Source: Scilla litardierei
Taxonomy: Eukaryota; Streptophyta; Magnoliopsida; Asparagales; Asparagaceae
Assembly: GCA_030789695.1 (NCBI GenBank)
Contig: CM061134.1
Coordinates: 60,829,334-60,893,333 of the forward strand
Length of the DNA: 64,000 bases
Reading direction: 5' to 3'
Shown here: positions 34,619-43,884 of the stretch, piece after piece
Layout of the letters: every line of letters starts with the position of its first letter
Position numbering within the stretch: the first letter of the stretch is position 1
Program-made: the position numbers and the translations under genes
Notes under the pieces: model-generated
What the model saw: the letters and a program-made list of their open reading frames with translations, nothing else
Told to the model about the DNA's origin: nothing
The model's database searches: none

Positions 34619-37600
34619 TGTCACGCCCCGCTTCCCAAAATGGACGGAAGCGAAACGTGACGAGGCCCGCTTAGGCCAGAGCTTTAGAAGCTCGGACCCA
34701 ATAAGCGTCTGTAGGGGTACCATTTTAAAAGTTTCAGGTTCTTGCATTTTTTATAGTTCGTAACAACAAAAGTACAGAAAGAAATTTGCATTCATTAAAT
34801 TAGAGATATGATGTCCAACAAGTACAAAGTCTAAAAAGAAGCCTAAGTGTGGCAACAAACTAACTAAGAGAAAACGGAAAGTAGTAACATCTGAAAGTGG
34901 CGACTAAAAGACCTTAAGGTCTGATCCTCGTCAGGCACGAACTCTGGATCGACGTCCTCGGCTCCTCGTACTCCAGTGAGTCTGCCTCGTCCACGAACTC
35001 TGGCTGAACACCTGACGTACAGCACCCAAGAAAAAGGAACTGTACGTCAGGTAAAGTCTACAAGAAGGGTTAGACTTTACTGCAAGTGCACCAAACTTTA
35101 AACAACGGTTTACTGGTTGATTAGCATGCTGGGGTTCTTTTTGACAACAGTTTACTGGTTGATTAGCATGCTGTGGTTATAACAGGGTAACAAGACAGGA
35201 AGTAACGCAACAGGAAAGTAAAACGGGACAAGTAGTAGTCGTAGCGTGTGCTACCAACTACGGGACTAACCTACAGGTGTCATGATAAGACGGGACGTGA
35301 CAGGACAAGACAAGACAAGACATGACAAGTGAGACACGAAAGGGTTCACGCCTTACGGTTCGAGGGGGATCAGACCCTCTTGCCGTGCGCACGCTCAACC
35401 CAACCCCAAACCCAGGACAAGATTTACAGGGATCATTTCCGCTAGGGAAACATCCGAAACGCCCGAAGGCTTTTTGTGTAACAGGGATCACTTCCGCTAG
35501 GAAAGCATCCGAAACGCCCGAAGGCTTTTTGTGTAACAGGGATCACTTCCGCTAGGAAAGCATCCGAAACGCCCGAAGGCTTTTTGTGTAACAGGGATCA
35601 CTTCCGCTAGGAAAGCATCCGAAACGCCCGAAGGCTTTTTGTGTAACAGGGATCACTTCCGCTAGGAAAGCATCCGAAACGACCGAAGGCTTTTTGTGTA
35701 ACAGGGATCACTTCCGCTAGGAAAGCATCCGAAACGCCCGCAGGCTTTTTGTGTAACAGGGATCACTTCCGCTAGGAAAGCATCTGGAACGCCCGCAGGA
35801 TTTTGTATAACAGTCACGGGGATCACTCTCGCATGGAGAGCATCCGAAACGCCCGCAGGCTTTTTGTGTAACAGGGACATGACATGACAAGTGTAAGAAA
35901 TTGTTATTCTAGGGTGTCCACACGCACACACACACAAGATAGCCCTACAGTGTCAAAAAGTTGTTATTTGTCGAGCTTAGACTTCGTCGTCAAGTCTAAG
36001 TTGTCAGGGGTGTCCCGGACGCTATCATTTCACGTCCGGTTCTATACATTCACAGTCTAACAGTTCTAGCAATCTAAGACCAAAGCACGGTCAAAAACGC
36101 AAGTGGGTACACTTGCCTGCGATGGCGAGTGTGTCGTCCTCTCGAATCGTCTCGTCCAGGCGTCGTGTCCGTGGTAGTCCGTCTGAAACAGTCACGGCGA
36201 CGGTGTCAGGTCGCGATTTTAGAAATCCTATTTAGGTTTGTTTCTAAGTTGTCGGGGCTACCCTAATCGTCAAAGTCACATTTTTTTGGTGTTTAATCAG
36301 CCTAGATCGACCACTACCCTATGTGCACAGAAAATTGTCCGATGGTCGATTTCTACAGTGAGCAGCGTTTTACTGGTGCGAAAACGTAAATTTAGTTTGA
36401 GTTGTCCAGTTTTAGTTAGGGTTCAGTTTGCTACGGTGTGGGTTTGCTATGAGTTTAGAGGGACTAACCTGGTGCGAGAGATGCGCACAAATCTGGCGTC
36501 GAGTCTGAAAACGGTGGCGGTGCTCGTGTCCCTGACTGCTGGTAGCGCAGTGGAGGTCACGGCTACGGGTACGGTATTGAGATCGTTTCGGTTGTGGGTA
36601 GCGCAACGAAACGTCTCAGACAACGGTAACGGTGACGGATCACGATGCCGAACGATCGTGAATCTTGCGGCGTCAAAGGCGTCTCGACTACGGGTAGCGT
36701 AGTGAGACTCGTCCGGGCAGCGGACGAAGTGCGGCAGCGGATACGGTCAGTCTGTCAGTAAGGGCCGGGGTCAACAGAACAACCGTGCCTTGGGTAGGCG
36801 TCGGAACAAGGTAGTCGTGGCGGCCCGAAGAAACAACAGCAGTCCTCGGGCTGTTGCTCCCGCTGCTTTCCACGCGAGGCAGCCACCGCCAGTCGGGGCT
36901 CAGTGCGGTGGCCACAAGCGGCACAGTGGCGGTGGGGAGCGCTGGAAGGGCGCTGCGCGATCTGCGGGGTCACGGCGACGGGGGACCACGAGAGTGGCGC
37001 TCGGGCTGCGCGCTGCATGAAAATCGGGACGGCGGCCGTTGGGGAAAACGCGATCACAGCGGCTTGGAACAGCGCAGCGGCGGCGCAGTAGGGAAATCAG
37101 CGCAGGCGAGGCGGCGGGAGGCCGTGGAAGAGGGGAGCGGAGAAAGCGGCTCAGGCAGCGCAGCGGCGGCGCTGAGAGGTTGTCGCGGCTGAGGGGAGAC
37201 GACGCTCGGGGTCGAGGCACCGTGAATCAAGAGGGCGCATCGGAGAGAGGAGATCGGGGTGATGTGAAGGTGATTTGCGGCCAGCGGAGAGGGCCGGAGG
37301 CTGAGCGGCGGCACCGGAGGGAGATCGGATTCGCGACGGTCGGATCTCGACGGGGGGTCGGGAGCATCTGCGACTCACGGGCTGTCGCCGGCGTCAGGCG
37401 GCTGCGGGGGCCGCGGATCATGGCGGCCACGAGGGGAGATGCGGGGCTGGATCCGGAGGGGATCGCCGGCGGGTGCCTCGCGAGGATCGCGGCGGGACGG
37501 CCTCACCGTGGAGGGGAGACCGGATAGGGGGAAAGATGGGGGCGGTCGGTGAGGAACGCGGTGGCGGCAGGGATCCGCAATGGGGCACGAGGGCGGCGGA

Positions 37601-38354
37601 AAGCGAGGGGAGGCACGGCGGCGAGGATCGCCGGAGGGCGCCGGGGTGCGGCTTCGCCGTGAGGGAGAGAGAGAGAAACTGAGAGGGAGAAGAGAAGGAC
37701 GGTGGCTGCGGGATGAGGAAATTAGAATAGGCTTAGGGTTTTGTTTTAGGGTTAAAGCTAGGGTTTAATATTATATATTAATAAGGGTTTGCTAGGAAGA
37801 CCTACATTATGGGTTAAATGGGAGTGGGGTATAGGGATGGAGGGCGTACGGGTTGGGGTAAGTCTAGGGGAGATTAGCAGAACAGATTAGGGAAGATTTT
37901 AAAACGATTAAAATGAAGGATTTAGCCAGATCTGGCTATCAGATTTTGAAATTTGAATCTGATAGGGCAAATCAACGGTCGAGATTTCTTCGAGCGATAT
38001 TTTTCAATCCGGGCGTCAGAAAAATAATCCGAAAATACCGGGGCGATCGTGGAGACGAGACGCACAGATCCACGGAGCCCGATCGTGCGTAACATCCACC
38101 AAAATTTTACGTAAAATTGGGAACGGCGTTTTCAGTCAAATGACTAAAACGCCCCCATCGTTCAAAGTCGTTTTGCGAGAAAACGAGCCGTGAAAAACGT
38201 TCCCAAAAATTACTATAAAATTCAACACCCCAAAACGATCGCAACGGCATATCGCATCGCATATGCCGGAGCTCGGAAATAGCCAAATAAAATACGCGCA
38301 CGATAAAACACGTGCGCGCAGAAAATTACAAACGGTCGAAAAGCGGCCGTTACA
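34619..38354 (-). repeat. Gypsy-2 right LTR (5' LTR), 3736 bp
   Basis: Matches 28040-31886; 14 substitutions counted by eye in the first ~800 bases (about 1.5-2 percent). It is 111 bp shorter than the left LTR, almost wholly explained by two fewer minisatellite units. Confidence 0.92.
35426..35869. repeat. 55-bp minisatellite, 8 copies, in Gypsy-2 right LTR
   Basis: Same unit as at 28847, 444 bp. Copy order agrees with the left array except for two missing units in the middle. Confidence 0.93.
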
Positions 38355-38359
38355 ATAGA

Positions 38360-39731
38360 CTATGACGATACCTATTCCCCGGTCATGGATGCGATCACTT
38401 TCCGTTTCATTATCGGCCTATCCACGAAGGAAGGTCTGGATATGCAGCTCATGGACGTTGTGACTGCATACCTATACGGAAATATAGATAAGGACATCTA
38501 TATGAAAATCCCAGACGGATACAAACTACCGACAAAAATGACAGAAAGACCTCGGGACGTCTATTCTGTCAAACTCCAGAGATCACTGTATGGTCTAAAA
38601 CAGTCAGGTAGAATGTGGTACAACAGACTGAGTGAATTCCTAGTGCAACAAGGATTCACAACAAATGAAGTCTGCCCTTGCATCTTCATACGAGCAAAGG
38701 GAACAGGATTCGTAATTATCGCCGTTTACGTAGACGACTTGAACATCATTGGATCTCCTGCAGAGATAGATGAGATATCCAAAAGTCTCACACAGACTTT
38801 TGAGATGAAAGACCTCGGTAAAACGAAGTTTTGCCTAGGCCTACAAATTGAACATTTAAGCGGAGGAATCCTGTTGCACCAATCGACATATACAAAGAAA
38901 GTGCTGAAAAACTTTCTTATGGACAAATGTCATCCGCTTAGCACACCAATAGTCGTCAGATCATTGGATGTTAAAACAGACCCCTTCCGACCGCTGGAAG
39001 AGGTGGAGGAAACACTGGGTCCTGAAGTACCCTACTTAAGTGCAATTGGAGCACTCCTATACCTGGCAAACTGCACGCGTCCCGATATAGTGTTCGCAGT
39101 AAACCTACTAGCCAAATACAGTTCAGCGCCCTCAAAGCGCCACTGGAACGGAGTGAAACAACTTCTGCGCTACCTCCAAGGGTCTGTAGACATGGGACTA
39201 TACTTCAAGAAAGGTGTATCCACCGACCTGGTCGGTTACGCAGATGCGGGATACAGGTCCGACCCACATACCGCAAAGTCCCAGACCGGCTTCGTATTCA
39301 CAAACGGTGGGACGGCCATCTCATGGAGATCCGTGAAGCAGACATCCACAGCGACCTCATCCAACCACTCCGAGCTCATCGTGATCCACGAAGCTAGCAG
39401 AGAATGCTTCTGGCTTCGATCAGTCATCAACCACATCCTCAAGACCACCGGCCTGAAGACGGGAGATCTTGGGCCAACCACCATGTACGAAGACAATGCT
39501 GCCTGCATCGCTTAACTACGAGGTGGCTACATCAAAGGTGACATGACGAAGCACATTTCCCCCAAGCTTTTCTGGACGCATGAACAGCAAGTGGACAACC
39601 AGATCGACATCCAGCAGATCCAGTCCTGCAACAACTTGGCTGACCGATTCACTAAAGCTTTGCCTCGCAGTACCTTTAGAAAACTTGTACTAGGAATTGG
39701 GATGAGACAGCTGAGAGATGTACAAGCCTGA
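38360..39731 (+). pseudogene. Copia-B pol, second part: rest of RT and RNase H
   Basis: Continues directly from 28039. RT: YDDTYSPVMD, then LYGLKQSGRMWYNRL and the catalytic YVDDLNIIG (about 38730). RNase H: GYADAGYRSDPHTAKSQTG (about 39235), SWRSVKQTSTATSSNHSEL with its Glu, and YEDNAACIA. An in-frame TAA at 39513-39515 interrupts the RNase H after AACIA. The same frame then continues to FTKALPRSTFRKLVLGIGMR and ends at 39731. Together with the first part this makes a full-length copia pol carrying two stops and one frameshift. Confidence 0.9.
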
Positions 39732-40085
39732 AGCTTGTACTTATCAGTGGGAGTTAACGTAGTGCTGTACTCTTTTTCCTTGGTTGTTGGTTTTTTCCAC
39801 TGGGTTTTCCATAGTCAAAGGTTTTAACGAGGCAGCCACATTAACTCTGTATCCAGAAGTATCCACCACTGATGTTATCCATCGATCAGGGGAAGTTATA
39901 GAGACTTGTACTCTTTTCCCTTAGCCACTGGTTTTTCCCACTGGGTTTTCCTTGGCAAAGGTTTTAATGAGGCAAGCACTCTTAAACTTAGAGATCCAGA
40001 AGTATCTCCAGACCCATGATCAAATAAGCTTCATGAACCCTGAAGCGTTCACCATGGCTTACAACAATGGATGGATAAGGGGAAG
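39732..40085 (+). other. Copia-B 3' untranslated region and polypurine tract
   Basis: Two related segments of about 130 bp (39765-39835 and 39915-39985) share CCACTGGGTTTTCC and AAGGTTTTAAyGAGGCA. The tract GGATAAGGGGAAG abuts the 3' LTR. Confidence 0.7.
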
Positions 40086-40198
40086 TGTTATAAACGGGCT
40101 TTTGGTGGGGCCTACCCGTTAGTGGGTATCCACCCATTATGTAACCCTACCACTATAAATATAGGGCTATGGTCTCCATAGCCGCCAAGTTTACAACA
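40086..40198 (+). repeat. Copia-B 3' LTR
   Basis: 113 bp, TATAAATA at 40154-40161. Followed by the target duplication TAATG. Confidence 0.92.
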
Positions 40199-40440
40199 TA
40201 ATGTATTTAAAGTGTTATGATGCGTAGTTTTTTGGAGGAGACACGTGCCTTCATTTAAATGGGAAGAGAGAGTTATACATAGATACAATACAATCTCTTA
40301 AATAGATATGATCTTATTAGGGGCATGCACAGGTATATGGTACCTAGATACCCTATCGGAACATACCCGAACCGGTAGGTTTCTGGTAGATACCCATTAG
40401 TTTCAGGTAGGTTTCGAGCAGGAAAATTAGGACCCGGGGT
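40199..40440. other. Flank of Copia-B with possible hAT end fragment
   Basis: From 40318, TAGGGGCATGCACAGG followed by GGTACC / ACCGGTAGG-type subterminal repeats resembles a hAT terminus, cut at 40440 by the Tat-2 LTR. No gene seen. Confidence 0.35.
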
Positions 40441-41154
40441 TGTTGCGGCCAAAAATGACCAAAACAATTGAGATGCTGACGTTGATCCTTTCCTGCTGAG
40501 TCGGAGCCTTGTCAGCCGGATGAGTGTGACCCTAGGTTGGAAGACCCAGTGTCGTTGATGGATGGTAGTTGACTTGCGATGCTCGATCGACCCTCAAGTG
40601 GTTCGTACGTAGGATCGAGACTCGAAGATCTGCACCGCAAGGAGGCATCGGGGGGGGGGGGGGGGGGGGGGGGGGGGATTTGGGTCCCGACCCAAATCCC
40701 TTCCGATGCTTAAGTTAGAATGAGAACTTAAGAGAGGGAGAGAGCTTGGAGCAGCTGAGATCGACCCACGGAGGCTCGTCTTAGATCTGACGTCGCAAGC
40801 TCTTTTGTAGAAGAAATTTAAATTGGAGTATGTAAGGTCCGAGTATAAGATCTCGTACCTTGGGAGTTGGAACCTCCTGTATTTATAGACCTCCTAGGTC
40901 TTTTCAGTGACGTTGGGGGAATAACGGTCACCAATTATGGTGCCATGATCTCTCCCCTTTAATAAGAGTATCAGTAGCCCACGTTCCCGCTATTTATGAG
41001 CACGCCTTCAATCCCACATTCAATTGGTGGGAGTCCAACATGCGACTAGTAGGTGGGCCTTGACCGAGTCGGTATCAGGCTTCTCTCGTGGGCTCTGTGG
41101 GTGTTAGTCACCCGTCAGACGATTCATCTCGAGTGTCAGCCCGATGACTCAACA
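40441..41154 (-). repeat. LTR of second Tat-like gypsy remnant (Tat-2)
   Basis: On the minus strand it starts TGTTGAGTCATCGGG right after the purine-rich GATGGGAGCCAT (41155-41170) and ends CCGCAACA. TATAAATA on the minus strand at 40880-40887. It has the same geometry with the antisense ORF as Tat-1, in mirror orientation. The partner LTR is not in the window. Confidence 0.6.
40650..40677 (+). repeat. Run of 28 G followed by a hairpin
   Basis: 28 consecutive G, then ATTTGGGTCCCGACCCAAAT, an 8-bp stem with a 4-base loop. The run length may be an assembly estimate. Confidence 0.9.
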
Positions 41155-41446
41155 ATGGCTCCCATCGCACGACCTCAGAGGGTCTACCTATTGGGGTCAA
41201 GCGACGTTACAACGCATTAATGGGGCACGACAGTCGAGGAATTAACACTCAAGTTTTTAGGCGCCAAAGCGCCCGCTTTGCTGATTTGGAGGGTTCGCCG
41301 GTTCGAAATCCAATATGCTAAGAACCCGGATCTTCGACATGTGTCTATCACGTTGCGGTCGTCTAGTCGATATAAGACGGTTCCAGATGGGAAATTTGAA
41401 GCTATCGTCTTCATCGCTCTTGCTTCAGATTTCCTCCTTTTGAAAA

Positions 41447-42107
41447 ATGGCTTCATCATCCGTCACTGCTTCTGGAAGGAGTTTGGTTCCCGTCGTACAG
41501 AAGAACAAAGAGGAAGCCATGGAGCCTGATCTGATTGCCAATCAGAGATCCAAAGTTGGAGCTGATCAGATCCTCGAACTTCAGAGGAAATATGTCTGGC
41601 TCGACTATCAGATCCGGTTGCCGGGGAGGGATGAAAGGATTCATCGTCCTGTCGACTGAGAAGTTGGGGTTTATGTCAAAGCCTTCCGACGAGGGCTTCG
41701 ATTCCCCATGCATCCTTTCATGCACTAGTTTTTGAGCACCTTGAACCTTTCTCTTTGCCAGCTGATGCCAAATGCCATAGGTGCATTGGTTGGTTTCATT
41801 GATTTGTGCGTGATGAAGAAAGTTGAACCGTCGCTGGGATTGTTCAATTACCTCTTCTCGATTCCTCCTCTCAAGAATTCGGGCTGGTACATGATAACGG
41901 CCCGTCGAGGCAGGAAGCTATTTGATGATATCCCTTCCTCGAATTCCAACTGGAAAGAGGAGTTCGTGTTTGTGGTCTTTCAAGGAGAGGCAAGCTTTTG
42001 CACCAGATGTGGTTTCCCTGACATAGGTCTCGCCGAAGCAAGCCTTTGTCCGAAGCGGAGAAGGAAGCCGCCGATGCATTGTTGAGCCTGCCGGAGAATG
42101 TAAGGAA
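41447..42107 (+). pseudogene. Antisense ORF of Tat-2, first part (PF04195-type domain)
   Basis: Runs opposite to the Tat-2 LTR. Starts MASSSVTASG at 41447 with GATATAAG about 80 bases upstream. In one frame it meets TGA at 41657 and TAG at 41726, then stays open to 42085. Domain pattern: EVGVYVKAFRRGLRFPMHPF, NAIGALVGFIDLCVMKKVEPSL, SGWYMITARRG, WKEEFVFV. It lines up with the Tat-1 antisense ORF motif by motif. Sire-2 inserted at 42108; the rest lies at 54580. Function unknown. Confidence 0.7.
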
Positions 42108-42531
42108 TGTTGAATATTGGACTCCCCGGATTTGGTTTTGATGATGAGTAAACATAAATAATCCATGAACTAACAATTTGTGAGCGCAGTATTGGAGATC
42201 GTCGCCAAATTCACGAGAACATTCAAAGCGACATCTCAACACTTCCCAAAGCTCGTATTCATGCCTAAAGCTTCGTTGAAGCTCTTGCGCCATTTTGGAA
42301 GTTATGAAGATTCAATCGAAGCTCTCGAAGACCGTTTATTAAGGTTTTATTTATAGTCTTTTAGCTTCGATATATAGAATGTTAAGCCTTGAGTATATCT
42401 TACGTTTCTATCTTCATTACGCTCATTTCGTAGCTCTAGGATCATTGCACAAGTTCATTCTAACTTCCTCGAAGCGTCGCGCTTCGATTCGGACTTGTAT
42501 GTGCATGTTAGTTGGTACAAGAACAAGTACT

Positions 42532-43045
42532 GACCGACTAGATGGTGATCTAGTCGGTCGGCAACTGTTCTTGGATCGACTAGTTTGATTCCTTAATTTC
42601 TTGGACTTTACTGTTTACAATTAGTCGGTCTACGTTGAATCACCGACCGACTAGTTTGTGAACTAGTCGGTCAGTGATGCTTCTTTGACCGACTAGTTGT
42701 GACTTACTGTTCATGCTAAAATTCTCCTAAGCTACTGTTTATCGTTAGTCGGTCTAAGAACGTTTGGTGACCGACTAGTTGACAATTTAGTCGGTCAACT
42801 TTTGTTCTTGGACCGACTAAGTCACTTTGTACTCAGACTAATTCTTTTTGCTCTTAGTCGGTCTACGTTCACTGACTGACCGACTAGTTGTGAAACTAGT
42901 CGGTCAGAAAGTCTTCTTGGACCGACTAGATTTCTAGGTCTGAAATTCTATCTCTTCTCAGATCTACTCTTAGTCGGTCCATGCTGTTTGACTGACCGAC
43001 TAGTTGATGAACTAGTCGGTCAGTGATTGTTCTTTGACCGACTAA
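42532..43045. repeat. Symmetric box array in Sire-2 5' LTR, about 5 units
   Basis: About 19 boxes of TAGTCGGTC / GACCGACTA in alternating orientation, in units of about 115 bp: four full units and one partial at the start. The core is CGG / CCG. This agrees with the repeated-motif boxes reported for Sirevirus LTRs upstream of the promoter. Confidence 0.92.
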
Positions 43046-43099
43046 TTCTCACAGATTTCTATCCGTTGGAGAATGACCTAACTTGTTTTTATGGGACCC

Positions 43100-43107
43100 T
43101 ATAAATA
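43100..43107 (+). promoter_or_regulatory. TATA box of Sire-2 5' LTR
   Basis: TATAAATA, 54 bases after the last box of the array. Confidence 0.8.
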
Positions 43108-43859
43108 CGAGCCTAGGTCATTTCTATCTAGGTTAGAGCTGCCATTAAGAGATTCATTGAGTTCTAAAGAGATAGCCATTCTCATTCTAATCTAAAGCTC
43201 TCTTCCTCACAAGAAACCCATTCTCTCTCATTCCTAGATCTAGAATCCATCTAGAGAGAAGGTTGTTCTTGGTGAGATCTTCAAGCTATTGCTTGATCCA
43301 AGTCTCCAAATCATTCCTAGGCACCGATTGCTGGTCATTTCCTTGGTGCTAGGTCTTGGTGACTTCATCTTCCTCAAATCCTTCATTTCACCATTTGGGT
43401 AAGAAAAACTCAAGGTATAGGATTTTGTTGTAAGATTGTTTATTTCATATTAAACTCTTTAATATTGCTTTGTGATTCTCTCGGTTGTGAGAGAAGGTTG
43501 TGATCCCGGTTGTGGGATTCACGTTTGCTATTGCATGTATGATTTGATCTTGTGAAGGTTTTTCACAAGATACTCATAGTGGAAATCATAGGTTAGGATT
43601 TCTAACCTAAGTATCCGGAGGGGATCCGGGTGGTTGGGACGTAGGATCACCGGGAACAAGTCGGGGAGACTTGGGTGGATCCGAACCCATTAACATCATT
43701 TGTTTGCATTGTTAATTTTGTGTTGTCATTCAATTTAAGCTTCCGCAAATTGATTTGGTAGTTGTTTGCAATTTAATTTGGAATTATACTCCTTATTATT
43801 TTAAAGTACTATTCACCCCCCCTCTAGTACTTGTGCAATAGCTGGTAGGGCATTACATT

Positions 43860-43871
43860 TGGTATCGGAGC
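43860..43871 (+). other. Primer-binding site of Sire-2 (tRNA iMet)
   Basis: TGGTATCGGAGC, one base different from the standard initiator-Met site, two bases after the LTR. Confidence 0.85.
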
Positions 43872-43884
43872 CAGATACTCAGCT

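Larger units (their letters stand above)
28040..38354 (-). mobile_element. Gypsy-2: large non-autonomous gypsy-type LTR element, nested in Copia-B
   Basis: Exact target duplication ATAGA at 28035-28039 and 38355-38359; removing the element restores the Copia-B RT frame. LTRs 28040-31886 and 34619-38354 surround a 2.7-kb internal region with no coding potential in any frame. Orientation is minus, because a purine tract (AAGGTGGGTAGAA) abuts 31886 on the minus strand. Ends (GGGCGTGACA on the sense strand) and the sequence near the primer site resemble Gypsy-1. It is a LARD-like element, depending on proteins from an autonomous relative. Confidence 0.92.
23318..40198 (+). mobile_element. Copia-B: short-LTR Ty1/copia element, split by Gypsy-2
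   Basis: LTRs of 112 and 113 bp (TGTTATAAACG...TTTACAACA) with a matching 5-bp target duplication, TAATG, at 23313-23317 and 40199-40203. Inside are a leader, gag, and pol in protease-integrase-RT-RNase H order (copia). Gypsy-2 interrupts the RT at 28040. Without it the element is about 6.6 kb. Pol has two stops and one frameshift, gag is open. LTRs differ at about four positions plus one indel. The lineage is not assigned. Confidence 0.93.
42108..43857 (+). repeat. Sire-2 5' LTR
   Basis: Starts TGTTGAATATTGG, ends GGCATTACA. A C-rich tract (CACCCCCCCTCTAG) lies near its end at about 43814, another Sirevirus trait. Contains the box array and TATA box listed separately. Confidence 0.92.

Noticed and set aside
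41217..41459. 80-codon minus-strand ORF and neighbours near the Tat-2 LTR
   Set aside because: Overlap the promoter and start of the Tat-2 antisense ORF, no domain, no conservation with Tat-1.
42532..43045. Palindromic boxes as a CRISPR or integron array
   Set aside because: Boxes alternate orientation, spacers are themselves related, and position ahead of a TATA box in LTRs fits Sirevirus repeated-motif boxes.
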